Below the pieces are notes generated by a model, which saw nothing but the letters and a program-made list of their open reading frames with translations, was not told the origin of the DNA and did not search any database. Of a DNA stretch of 64,000 nt, positions 1 to 8,188 are shown piece after piece. Each line of letters starts with the position of its first letter. The first letter of the stretch is position 1. The stretch comes from Streptomyces canus (GTDB taxonomy: Bacteria; Actinomycetota; Actinomycetes; Streptomycetales; Streptomycetaceae): positions 124,001 to 188,000 of the forward strand of contig NZ_CP107989.1 of NCBI RefSeq assembly GCF_041435015.1, read 5' to 3'. The position numbers were made by a program, and so were the translations under genes.

Positions 1-1
1 C

Positions 2-163
2 ACGCTGCCTGCCAACGGGCTGCTGCGCCTGATCGTCCCGGTGGGAGCGCTGCCCGGCGCCTGGATGGTGACCTGCCTGATCGTAGGGCGGTTGCACCAC
101 CTTTTCCCCGATGTACCCGCGCTGTCCGGGCTCAGCGAAGCTCGCACCGACGATGACGCCTGA
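2..163 (+). CDS. C-terminal end of an unidentified membrane protein (partial)
   Basis: The frame starting at base 2 is open from the window edge to a TGA at 161-163, giving 53 residues. The piece contains a hydrophobic stretch (LIVPVGALPGAWMVTCLIVG) and then an acidic hydrophilic tail ending in ARTDDDA, as expected for the last transmembrane helix and cytoplasmic tail of an integral membrane protein. The start lies outside the window. No family can be named from this fragment. Confidence 0.5.
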   Translation, partial: TLPANGLLRLIVPVGALPGAWMVTCLIVGRLHHLFPDVPALSGLSEARTDDDA

Positions 164-275
164 CCGAGGGATGCGGGCGGCCCGGATCTCTGCGGGGGCG
201 CATCACGTGACACCAGCACTTCACGCGCTACCGACGGCTTCCGTACGTCGGCGTCGTCCTTTGGCTCCCCTGGCG

Positions 276-1082
276 TTATGCCGGACTGCCGTCTGATGGC
301 GTCCCCGTGGCGCGCCGGATGGGGAGCATCGTGGGGACCGGGTCGTTCGTGAGGAAGTCGAGAATGAGCCGGTTGACCTGCTCGGGCTTCTCCATCGGCA
401 GCGCGTGAGAGGTTCCCGGGACGACGGCCAGTTCGGAGTTGGGGATCGCGCGGTACAGGGCAATCGTGTGTTCGAGTGTGATGAGGTCGTCGTCACCGAC
501 GAGGACGAGTGTGGGCGCGCTGATACGGGCCAGGTCGTCGGTGGAGATCGCTGGCTGTGTGCGGATCATGTCGAGCACCTTGTGCACGATGACCGGCCAG
601 TGTTCGGCGCCGTCCGGCGACACGGCTTCGTACATCTCACGGAACGCCGCCATATCGGGAGCATCCGCTGACATGTGGTCCAGCAACGCCGGCGCCGCAG
701 AGCTTTCCGGACCGGGGAGGAAGTTGGCCCCCATGGCCACAACCTTCCGGACCAGGTCAGGGCGGGCAATGGCGACGAGCAGGGCGACAATGCCGCCATC
801 GCTCCATCCGACGAGATGGGCCGGGCCTTCGACGACCGACTCGATGAAGGCGATGGTGTCGTCGGCCATGTCCTGGTACGACAGCGGTCCCTCAGCGTCG
901 GGTGTACGCCCGTGGCCGCGGCGCTCGGGGAGGAACAGGCGGTACCTCGCCGCGAGATCGGCCCGCTGAGCCCCCCAGGTCTCGTTCGTGCACAAGCCGC
1001 CGTGCAGCAGGAGCAGCGGATCGCCAGCGCCCTCTGCCTCGTACCACGTCTTCACGCCGGGTAGCTCCACATATTCGCCCAT
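276..1082 (-). CDS. alpha/beta-fold hydrolase
   Basis: A 268-residue cytoplasmic alpha/beta hydrolase. The oxyanion-hole motif LLLLHGG lies near residues 23-29. The nucleophile elbow GWSDG places the serine near residue 94. A strand ending VLVGDDD gives the acid, and GTSHALPMEKPE near the C-terminus gives the catalytic histidine, so the triad looks complete. The start was set at the ATG of MGEYVELPG, which has an AGAGGCG-type ribosome site; the frame is open further upstream, but that part (rich in Arg and Pro) does not look like protein. Substrate is unknown; the fold covers esterases, lactonases, haloalkane dehalogenases and C-C hydrolases. The gene stands alone, with no co-oriented neighbour close by. 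Confidence 0.85.
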   Translation of the reverse strand: MGEYVELPGVKTWYEAEGAGDPLLLLHGGLCTNETWGAQRADLAARYRLFLPERRGHGRTPDAEGPLSYQDMADDTIAFIESVVEGPAHLVGWSDGGIVALLVAIARPDLVRKVVAMGANFLPGPESSAAPALLDHMSADAPDMAAFREMYEAVSPDGAEHWPVIVHKVLDMIRTQPAISTDDLARISAPTLVLVGDDDLITLEHTIALYRAIPNSELAVVPGTSHALPMEKPEQVNRLILDFLTNDPVPTMLPIRRATGTPSDGSPA

Positions 1083-1604
1083 CGCCGCACGCCTCTCTGG
1101 GATGCCACCGTTCCTCCTCAGTCTCCGCAGCCGATGGACCGACCCGCAACGCGACGGTGCATCTGAGCGCCCAGGTGCGTGAGCATCCACGTGGCTGCCC
1201 GCCCGCTGACCGGCGCGATTGGCCTTCCGCCACCTGACGAGCCGCATTTCGTCAGTAGCCCTTCACCGGCAGGGAGTCGGCTGTACGTCTTGCCCGGCCC
1301 TGGCTCGCCCTTCCGCGGCCACCCAGCGGACCCGGGCCGACCAGGTCATCACCATCCGCACGACCAAGCACGGCCGGTCCTGCACCAGCCCGTATCACCC
1401 GCGAACTGGCGGCCGGGACGGCCACGGCACATGGGCAGACAGAGACGGTTTTCTTTCCGGAACCCGGCAGTGACCAGCACGTCAGAGTGCCCGCTGGCGG
1501 CCTGTAAGTGCCATGTAAAGAACGGGTAGGGTTCCCAGCGGTGTGCCGGAAAGCCTGGTCGGCGATGTGAGGACAGCTCTCTTCGTTGATCGGGGGTTCA
1601 GGTC
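1083..1604. other. gene-free stretch
   Basis: Several short frames overlap here on both strands, but none shows a recognisable domain or a convincing start. Base composition stays high in GC without the third-position pattern of the neighbouring genes. The right end must hold the promoter of the antiporter gene; no clear -10/-35 pair was identified. Confidence 0.4.
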
Positions 1605-2839
1605 ATGGTGCTCGTTGTGGTCTTCGGGGTGGCGCTGCTCATCGCGGTGCTGCTGTCCGGTCTGGCCGCCCGGACCGTTCTGTCGACGTCCTTTCTCTTC
1701 CTGGCCGGCGGCGCGCTGGTCAGTGACGGTTTCCTGGGGTTGATCCACATCGCGCCGGACAGCGAGATCGTGTCCGTGACGGCCGATCTGGCGCTGTTCG
1801 CGGTGCTGTTCACCCACGGCATGCACGTCTCCTTTCCCAAGCTGCGCGCCAACTGGCGCAACCCGGCCCGCGCCCTCGGACTCGGCATGCCGCTCGCGTT
1901 CGCCGGCATGGCGCTGATCACGCACTACCTGGTGGGCCTGGACTGGACGACGTCGTTCCTGGTCGGCGCCGTGCTGGCGCCGACCGACCCGGTGTTCGCC
2001 TCCGCGATCGTCGGGCGCGAGGAGGTCCCGGCGAAGCTGCGGCAGCTGCTGAACGTGGAGAGCGGCATCAACGACGGGCTCGCTCTGCCGGTCGTGCTCA
2101 TCCTGATCGCCACGGCCGGGCCGGCTTCCGGGCACGCCGAGGCGTCGCTGGGGAAGATCGCGCTCGAGCTGGTCCTCGGGCTGGCGTTCGGTGTGGTCCT
2201 GCCGTTCGTGGTGATCGAGCTGGTGCGGTTCCGGCTGCTGGGTGCCGAGCCCAAGCTGCAGCCGCTGCTGCCGCTGGCGATCGGCGTGATCCTTACGCGG
2301 TCTGCCACCTGACGCACGCCAACCCCTACCTCGCCGCGTTCTCCGCGGGTGCGGTGCTCACCGCGCGGGCGCTGGAGGCGAAGGAGTCGTTCGAGCCGCT
2401 CGGCGAGGCGTTGGCGGAGCTGGCGAAGTTCGCGGCGCTGCTGGTGTTCGGGGCGCTGCTGACGCCACAGCTGTTCGGCGACCTGTCCTTCGGCGGCTAC
2501 GTCGCCGTGGTCCTGGCCATCGTGCTGATCCGCCCGGTCTCTCTGCTCCTGTCCCTGGTCGGGGCCCGGTTCGACCGGCGGGAGAAGCTGGTCGCGGCGT
2601 GGTTCGGGCCGAAGGGCTTCGCGTCGGTGGTGTATGGATTGCTGGTGCTGCAGGCCGGGATCCCGCAGGGCGAGGAGGCGTTCACGCTCATCGCCGTGTG
2701 CATCGCCTTCTCGATCATCGCGCACAGTTCCACCGACGTGCCCATCGCCCGCATGTTCGACGTCAAGGACCTCGTCGGTGTGCCCGACGGCGACGAAGCA
2801 CCCCGTCCCGCCAAGGAGGCCGGCCGTGCCGACGTATGA
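1605..2839 (+). pseudogene. cation/proton antiporter (CPA1/NhaP-like), frameshifted
   Basis: Two adjacent frames together encode one multi-spanning antiporter. The first part (1605-2312) has several membrane segments and the family motif APTDPVFASAIVG followed by NVESGINDGLALP, which carries the ion-binding acidic residue of the Na+/H+ exchanger fold. The second part continues from about 2292 as YAVCHLTHANPYLAAFSAG, with four or five more membrane segments and a hydrophilic tail. Inserting one base near 2291 (CTT ACG read as CTN TAC) restores a single protein of about 410 residues. This is either a real inactivating deletion or a sequencing error; everything else in the gene looks healthy. 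The last codons overlap the next gene (GTG at 2826). Confidence 0.85.
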
Positions 2840-3284
2840 ACTCGCCGAGCCCTACCCATATGTGTCGACCGACGACGCGGCCACCGACGCGGCCCGGCTG
2901 CCGGCCGAGCACCAGCTGCCCGCACTGCTGGTCGTCGGCCGTGACGACCAGCCGTACGCCGTCGTGCCCGGCTCGCAGCTCCTCGGACGGCTCGTTCCCG
3001 AGTACGCGTTGCAGGATCCTCCGCCCGCGGCCAGGTTCGACGACCGGGACCTCGACGACGTATCTGACAGGCTCGTCGGGCTCACGGTGGCGGAATGGCT
3101 GCCGCGCCACCGGTTCCGGCCGCCGACGGTCGGCCCGGCCGCCAGTGTCCTGCACATCACGGCTCTCATGCAGCGCACGCACACCCCGCTGGTCGCCGTC
3201 GTCGGACGCGACGGCGACCGGACCTGGTTGGTCGGCGCGGTGACAGCCGCCCGCCTGATGGAACGACTCATCGGAGGAACGTGA
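2826..3284 (+). CDS. CBS-domain protein coupled to the antiporter
   Basis: A 152-residue soluble protein that reads as a CBS-domain pair: the first half contains LPALLVVGRDDQPYAVVPGS, and the second half contains a long helix with MQRTHTPLVAVVGRDGD. CBS pairs bind adenosine nucleotides and gate transporters, so an accessory role for the antiporter is likely. The GTG start at 2826 follows an AAGGAGG ribosome site at 2812-2819 and overlaps the end of the antiporter frame by 14 bases, implying translational coupling. The gene itself is intact. If the antiporter frameshift is real, this regulator would have lost its partner. Confidence 0.75.
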   Translation: MPTYELAEPYPYVSTDDAATDAARLPAEHQLPALLVVGRDDQPYAVVPGSQLLGRLVPEYALQDPPPAARFDDRDLDDVSDRLVGLTVAEWLPRHRFRPPTVGPAASVLHITALMQRTHTPLVAVVGRDGDRTWLVGAVTAARLMERLIGGT

Positions 3285-3484
3285 ACGGCTGGCACAGCTG
3301 GGCGGCGCCACCCTGCCACCGTGACGTTCCGTCAACTCTGCGCCGAGCAAGGCAGCGAACTGGCCGTCACCGGCACGCACCTGGCCCGGCGGAAGGGCGA
3401 GCTCTTCGCTCCAGCGTCCGGCGAACACCCAGGTGAGCGGCCTAGTTCGAGGCCCAATTCGACCTCAGACCATGAAGGACAAGC

Positions 3485-4267
3485 TCAGCCGGCGAGCAGG
3501 GCGTGCACCCACTGGTCTTCGCGTTGCTCGATGTATTCGGCGTCGTTTCGCCAGGCGTCACCGTGGCCTTCAGCCCACAGCCTTGCCCAGGGTTGAACAC
3601 CTTGGGCTGCCTGGTCTCGCAGGAAGTCGTGCATGGAACGCGTACGGCGCCCCAGCAGAGGGACCAACCGACGACGTTCGGACTCATCGAGACCGTACGC
3701 GTCGGCGAAGACTCGCAGTCGTTCCGCCGCGTCCGGGCGCTGCCAGTCTGGATGTGCGGACAGCGGGATGAACCCGTGAATGGCGTATGCGACATCCCAC
3801 AACAGGGAGCCGGGACCTGCTGCGTCCCAGTCGATGAGGGCCCACCGCGTCTCGTCTGCGACCACGAGGTTCCAGGGGGCCAGGTCGTTATGGACGATGA
3901 TGTCGCTGCCCTCGGGAGGGATCAGTGTCTGCCAGTGCGCGTCGGACGGGGGCGTGAAGTCCTGCACGGCATCGTGGAAGTCGCGGATGAGGCGTGCAAC
4001 GCGAGCCAGTTGTCGAGCGGGTTCCATCAGCGAGAACCGGTCGGGCCAGACCACATGTCCCGGCATGAAGGTCAGGACCTCACGTCCTTGATCGTCAATG
4101 CCGAGTGGGCGAGGCGCCGCGCTGAATCCCACCTCGTTCAAGTGGGCAAGCAGGGCATGCACGGAGGGAGTCCACGGTCCGGCCGGACGGCGAACGGTGT
4201 CTCCGACGCGAACGACACCATCACTGACGTTGCCGCCCGGCAACGGCTGTTCATCATCGTGCTGCAT
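3485..4267 (-). CDS. aminoglycoside phosphotransferase / choline kinase-like protein
   Basis: A 260-residue cytoplasmic kinase-like protein of the APH superfamily. The Brenner loop reads HNDLAPWNLV near residue 122, supplying the catalytic Asp and Asn, and the metal-binding motif reads LIDWDAAGPG about 20 residues later. The N-terminus (GGNVSDGVVRVGDTVRRPAGPWTP, shortened here to its ends) resembles a subgroup common in actinobacteria whose substrates are mostly unknown. The ATG start lacks a strong ribosome site. It could inactivate an antibiotic or phosphorylate a small metabolite; nothing nearby decides. It is convergent with the CBS gene, about 200 bases away, with no obvious terminator seen between them. 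Confidence 0.8.
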   Translation of the reverse strand: MQHDDEQPLPGGNVSDGVVRVGDTVRRPAGPWTPSVHALLAHLNEVGFSAAPRPLGIDDQGREVLTFMPGHVVWPDRFSLMEPARQLARVARLIRDFHDAVQDFTPPSDAHWQTLIPPEGSDIIVHNDLAPWNLVVADETRWALIDWDAAGPGSLLWDVAYAIHGFIPLSAHPDWQRPDAAERLRVFADAYGLDESERRRLVPLLGRRTRSMHDFLRDQAAQGVQPWARLWAEGHGDAWRNDAEYIEQREDQWVHALLAG

Positions 4268-4569
4268 CGAACCAGTGTGTCGGACCAGCTCGCCATGATC
4301 ACCCCATTAACGGGGGAACGTCAGAGTGCGGACAGAGGTCAAAGAACAAGCTGAAAGAGCGTTTTGCCCAGCGAGCTTGTTTGGTGGCGTTTCAAACGGT
4401 GAGCGGGTCTGCGCCTGCTGAGGCGAGAGTGGTGGATACGGCCTGTGCGACAGGAGACTCCGTACCTCTGCCCGTTTGAGTTGAGTCGCTCCCGTCTGAT
4501 CCCAAAGCGCCCCCGGTTGACGCTGTTTGCGCCCTGGGGATGCGTCGGGCATGACGGTACTACCGAAAC
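4268..4569. other. gene-free stretch upstream of an IS remnant
   Basis: No coding signal was found on either strand. The right part probably belongs to the left end of the decayed insertion sequence that starts at 4570, but no matching terminal repeat could be found, consistent with truncation of its right end. Confidence 0.35.
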
Positions 4570-5060
4570 ATGACGCGCCAGCGCCTGTATCCCAGCGACC
4601 TGTCCGATGCCCGCTGGGAGTTGATCGGCCCCACGCTCACTGGCCTGGACATCGGCCGGCCGCCTGAGCACGATCTGCGCCGCATCATGGACGCCATCCT
4701 CTACGTCGACCGCACCGGGATCCCGCGGCGTTACCTCCCGCACGACTTCGCACCGTAGGAGACGGCCTACGGCTACTTCGCCGCCTGGCAGAACGAAGGT
4801 GTCTTCGATCGGCTCGACGGCCTGCTGAGGCGCCTGGTGTGTGAAGCCGAAGGCCGCAACGCCGAGCCGAGCGCCTGCGTATGGGACGCGCAGAGCGTCA
4901 AGACCTCCGCCAACGTGCCAACGGCTGGCCAGGGCATCGACGTAGGCAAGAAAATTGCAGGCCACAAGCGCCACACGGCGTCGACACGCTTGGCCTGCTG
5001 CTGGCCGTCTGGGTGATCGCGGGGAGGGTCTCGGACAACTCCGGCGGGTGCGCGACGCCC
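4570..5060 (+). pseudogene. IS5-family transposase remnant
   Basis: The frame begins with the typical IS5-family N-terminus (LSDARWELIGPTL), then RRIMDAILYVDRTGIPRRYLP. An in-frame TAG at 4756-4758 interrupts a site where relatives have a tryptophan codon. Reading continues through AYGYFAAWQNEGVFDRLDGL and the first catalytic block (CVWDAQSVKTSANV, with the DDE aspartate), then a one-base shift near 4980 is needed to reach DTLGLLLAVWVIAGRVSDN. Homology stops near 5060, so the rest of the catalytic domain is gone. This is a dead element with a nonsense codon, a frameshift and a 3' truncation, lying directly upstream of the histidine kinase gene. Confidence 0.85.
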
Positions 5061-5137
5061 AGCCCGCGCACACGCCCACCGACCCGCGCACGGCAGGCGG
5101 GCGGTAATCGCCGCCGTAGGTGCGTAGGGTGACGCGG

Positions 5138-6433
5138 ATGCGCATAGCTGTGTCCTCCGGTCGGCGTGCCGGTTACCGAAGTTGGCCGGGGCGGATCCTG
5201 ATCTCGGCGCTGGCACTGTTGTTCCTCTTCTCCGTCTATGAGGACGTGCGGGGACGGATCGTCTTCGACACGGCCTTCGACAGGGAGGCCTTCGCCGGGG
5301 ACTGGGTGCCGGTCTGCTCCGGAGCCCTGGTAGGGGCGATGGCCGTGCTGGCCTTGGTGCGCGATTCCCGATGGGTCACGCGGGTCGCGCTGGTGGCCTG
5401 CGCCGGCACTTTCGTGGCCACGGTGGCCTACCACCTGCTGCCGGTGAACATGGTGACCAGCGAGAGCAGCGGCAGCGAACTCATCGGCCTGCTGGTCCTC
5501 CTCGCCGTGGCGGTGCGCCGCTGCACGCCCCGGTGGGCCCCGGTGGTCGTGGCGGCCTTGGGCATCAGCGTGTTCTCCGTCCCGGTGCTACGGGACTCGG
5601 ATCCCGGCGACTTCTCCGAAAGCACCCTGCTGGAACTGGCCCTGGCCTTCGTCTGCGGCCTGGTGCTGCGCCTCTACGACGTCCAACAGGAACGCACCGG
5701 ACAACTGGTCCGGCAGGAGGAACGGCTCGCGCTCGCCCGCGACCTGCACGACACCGTGGCCCATCAGGTGACCGCGATCGTGGTGCAGCTGCAGGCCGTG
5801 CGCCATGTCACCGGCCGGGGCACCCCCGACCCACGGATGCTGAACGAGATGCTCGCGGCCGTCGAACACGCGGGCGGCGAGGCGCTGACGTCGATGCGGC
5901 GTCTGGTCGGTTCGATGCGCGGTGACGAGACCCCGCGGCATCCGGAGAACCTCGGCGAGGTGCTGACCCGCATCGTGGACGAGGCACGGGCGACGGGACT
6001 GCCGATCCGGCTGGACCTCGGACAGGAGCTGCCGGGGCACGTCCCCACGGAGGTCACCGGCGGACTGAGCCGCGTCCTGCAGGAAGCCCTGACCAACGCC
6101 CAGCGCTATGCGCGCGGAGCGCGGTCGGTGGACGTGTCCGCCCGGGTCGCGGCACGCCACGCCGAACTGGTCGTCGAGGACGACGGACAAGGCTCTCCGT
6201 CCGGACACCACGGCAGCCTCGGACGGCTCGGCGGCGGCTTCGGCATCATGGGCATGCGGGAGCGGATCGAGCTGCTCGGCGGCACCTTCGAGGCGGGGCG
6301 CCGACCCGAAGGCGGGTGGCGGGTCCACGCCTCCGTACCGCTGCACCCCGACGAGGCTTCACGGAACGCCCGTGCATACGGGCGGCACGCCGTACGATCC
6401 GGGTTGCGGCTACGGGAGGGCAGGACGGCATGA
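5138..6433 (+). CDS. NarL-type sensor histidine kinase
   Basis: A 431-residue membrane kinase. The N-terminal 180 residues hold about five hydrophobic segments with little extracellular loop, so the sensor is probably intramembrane. The HisKA_3 dimerisation block reads LARDLHDTVAHQVTAIVVQL with the phospho-accepting histidine near residue 203, followed by a HATPase_c domain (LQEALTNAQRYARGA; later GFGIMGMRERIELLGG). The ATG at 5138 was preferred to the GTG at 5120 because AGGGTGA lies seven bases upstream. The stop overlaps the next start (ATGA, 6430-6433), so kinase and regulator are co-translated. The ABC transporter downstream suggests it senses a compound or membrane stress that the transporter handles. 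Confidence 0.92.
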   Translation: MRIAVSSGRRAGYRSWPGRILISALALLFLFSVYEDVRGRIVFDTAFDREAFAGDWVPVCSGALVGAMAVLALVRDSRWVTRVALVACAGTFVATVAYHLLPVNMVTSESSGSELIGLLVLLAVAVRRCTPRWAPVVVAALGISVFSVPVLRDSDPGDFSESTLLELALAFVCGLVLRLYDVQQERTGQLVRQEERLALARDLHDTVAHQVTAIVVQLQAVRHVTGRGTPDPRMLNEMLAAVEHAGGEALTSMRRLVGSMRGDETPRHPENLGEVLTRIVDEARATGLPIRLDLGQELPGHVPTEVTGGLSRVLQEALTNAQRYARGARSVDVSARVAARHAELVVEDDGQGSPSGHHGSLGRLGGGFGIMGMRERIELLGGTFEAGRRPEGGWRVHASVPLHPDEASRNARAYGRHAVRSGLRLREGRTA

Positions 6434-7080
6434 CCATACGCATCCTGGTCGCGGACGATCAGTATCTGGTGCGTGCCGGGTTCCGCATGGTGCTGTCGGC
6501 CGAGCCCGACATGGAGGTGGTGGCCGAGGCCGCCGACGGGGCCTCGGCCCTGTCGCTGGCCCGCGAATTGAGGCCGGATGTGTGTCTCGTGGACATCCGG
6601 ATGCCTCCGCCCGACGGTCTGGAGGTCACCCGCCGACTGGCCGGCGGCGGTCATCCCGGAGCGCCGAAGGTGGTCGTGGTCACCACCTTCGACCTCGACG
6701 AATATGTCTATACGGCGCTGTCGAACGGAGCGTCGGGCTTCCTCCTCAAGGACGCCGGTCCGGTGCTGCTGACCGAGGCCGTCCGGGCGGCCGTCCGCGG
6801 GGACGCCATGGTCGCCCCGCAGATCACCCTCCGTCTGCTGCAGCACTTCACCAAGGCGCGGCGACGCGGCGCAGCCGAACCGGCCGAACCGCTCACCGAC
6901 CGCGAGGAGGAGGTCATCCAGGGCATCGCCCGCGGACTGACCAACCCGGAGATCGCCGCCGAGCTGTACATCGCGCCCAGCACCGTCAAGACGCATCTGG
7001 GGTCGGTCCAGGCGAAGCTGGGCCTGCGCAACAGGGTCGAGGTCGCGGCCTGGGCCTTCCGCTCGGGGCGTGCCGAATAG
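6430..7080 (+). CDS. LuxR/NarL-family response regulator
   Basis: A 216-residue response regulator. The receiver domain starts MTIRILVADDQYLVRAGF, with the phosphorylated aspartate in CLVDIRMPPPDG near residue 54 and the conserved lysine in FLLKDAG. A C-terminal LuxR-type helix-turn-helix follows: LTDREEEVIQGIARGLTN, then a recognition helix in IAPSTVKTHLGSV. It is the cognate partner of the overlapping kinase and presumably activates the downstream ABC transporter genes; a candidate binding palindrome lies at 7165-7180. Confidence 0.95.
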   Translation: MTIRILVADDQYLVRAGFRMVLSAEPDMEVVAEAADGASALSLARELRPDVCLVDIRMPPPDGLEVTRRLAGGGHPGAPKVVVVTTFDLDEYVYTALSNGASGFLLKDAGPVLLTEAVRAAVRGDAMVAPQITLRLLQHFTKARRRGAAEPAEPLTDREEEVIQGIARGLTNPEIAAELYIAPSTVKTHLGSVQAKLGLRNRVEVAAWAFRSGRAE

Positions 7081-7164
7081 CGATCGCGCCGTAAGAGCGG
7101 TCCGGCCGGAACAGCGGTCCGGCGGTCATCGCGGTCGGGCCGGAACGGCGGTCCCGCGGCGATC

Positions 7165-7180
7165 TCCCCCGATCGGGGGA
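7165..7180. promoter_or_regulatory. candidate response-regulator operator (perfect palindrome)
   Basis: The 16-base sequence TCCCCCGATCGGGGGA is its own reverse complement. It lies between the response regulator and the ABC transporter ATPase gene, 125 bases upstream of the ATPase start; a related half, TCGGGGGATC, follows within about 30 bases. LuxR-type regulators bind such dyads. The site may alternatively form a small hairpin. Confidence 0.45.
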
Positions 7181-7304
7181 TGCGGTGCCGGATGTTCGGG
7201 GGATCCGTCGGCAGGTGGCCGGGCGGGAGGCTCATGGAGGTCGCCATCAGCGGCGACACCCTCTGGCACGAGGGCAATCCATCGAGCGTCCACCGAGGAT
7301 CGGC

Positions 7305-8072
7305 ATGCACGCACACCTGCCCCCTTCCGCCCCGGAGAGCTACGCGGCCCACGCCACCGACCTGACGAAGGTGTACGGCACGGGGGACACCCGTGTGGTG
7401 GCCCTCGACGCGGTCACGGTCGGCTTCGTCCGGAGCCAGTTCACCGCGATCATGGGACCCTCCGGATCGGGGAAGTCCACCCTGATGCACTGCATGGCCG
7501 GTCTCGACTCGCTGTCCTTCGGATCGGTCCACCTCGGCGACACGGAGATCGGCTCCCTGAACGACCGTCAGCTCACCCGGCTGCGCCGCGACCGCATCGG
7601 CTTCGTCTTCCAGGCGTTCAACCTGCTGCCCACCCTGAGCGCTCTGGAGAACATCACCCTCCCCATGGACATCGCCGGCCGCAAACCGGAACGGGCCTGG
7701 CTGGAGAGCATCGTCCAGATCGTCGGCCTGGCCGACCGGCTCGACCACCGGCCCGGCCAGCTCTCCGGCGGCCAGCAGCAGCGCGTCGCCGTCGCCCGCG
7801 CGCTGGCCGGGCGGCCCGACATCGTCTTCGCCGACGAGCCCACCGGCAACCTGGACTCCCGCAGCGGGGCCGAGATCCTCGAGTTCCTGCGCGGCTCCAC
7901 GAGCGCACTGGGCCAGACCGTCGTCATGGTCACCCACGACCCCGTAGCCGCCTCCTACGCGGACCGCGTCGTCTTCCTCGCCGACGGGCGCATCGTCGAC
8001 GAACTCCACGCGCCCACCGCAGAGGCCGTCCTGGGGTGCATGGGACGCCTGACACCCGCGCACCACGCCTGA
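7305..8072 (+). CDS. ABC transporter ATP-binding protein (MacB/LolD type)
   Basis: A 255-residue ATPase. The Walker A motif GPSGSGKST lies near residue 52, the Q-loop in FVFQAFNLLPTLSALENI, the signature [15 protein letters not shown] near 153, Walker B and the following acidic residue in FADEPTGNLDS, and the switch histidine in VMVTHDP. The LLPTLSALEN and DEPTGNLDS wording is characteristic of ATPases paired with FtsX-like permeases of the MacB/LolCDE/BceAB kind. The ATG at 7305 follows a GAGG site. It powers the permease encoded 116 bases downstream; together they probably export or extract a lipid, peptide or antibiotic at the membrane. Confidence 0.93.
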   Translation: MHAHLPPSAPESYAAHATDLTKVYGTGDTRVVALDAVTVGFVRSQFTAIMGPSGSGKSTLMHCMAGLDSLSFGSVHLGDTEIGSLNDRQLTRLRRDRIGFVFQAFNLLPTLSALENITLPMDIAGRKPERAWLESIVQIVGLADRLDHRPGQLSGGQQQRVAVARALAGRPDIVFADEPTGNLDSRSGAEILEFLRGSTSALGQTVVMVTHDPVAASYADRVVFLADGRIVDELHAPTAEAVLGCMGRLTPAHHA

Positions 8073-8135
8073 CGCCCACGCCACGCCTGACGTCCGCTCA
8101 CCGCGCCTGACGCGCGTACGCCCCGCGCCTGACGC
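8045..8135 (+). repeat. five short direct repeats, spaced about 20 bp
   Basis: The octamer CGCCTGAC occurs at about 8046, 8066, 8084, 8104 and 8126. The first copy lies inside the end of the ATPase gene and the others fill the gap before the permease gene. Surrounding bases are partly conserved, so the array looks like slipped-strand expansion of an original unit. No function is evident. Confidence 0.6.
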
Positions 8136-8188
8136 GCGTCCCGCTCCCCGAGCACCCCCTTGCCCGGCACCCTCCCGGAAGGCCGCAC

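Noticed and set aside
1179..1529. Short plus-strand frames between the hydrolase and antiporter genes
   Set aside because: Pro/Arg/His-rich translations without a start signal or any recognisable domain.
2291..2300. Programmed frameshift in the antiporter gene
   Set aside because: No slippery heptamer or downstream structure stands out; a plain one-base deletion or sequencing error explains it more simply.
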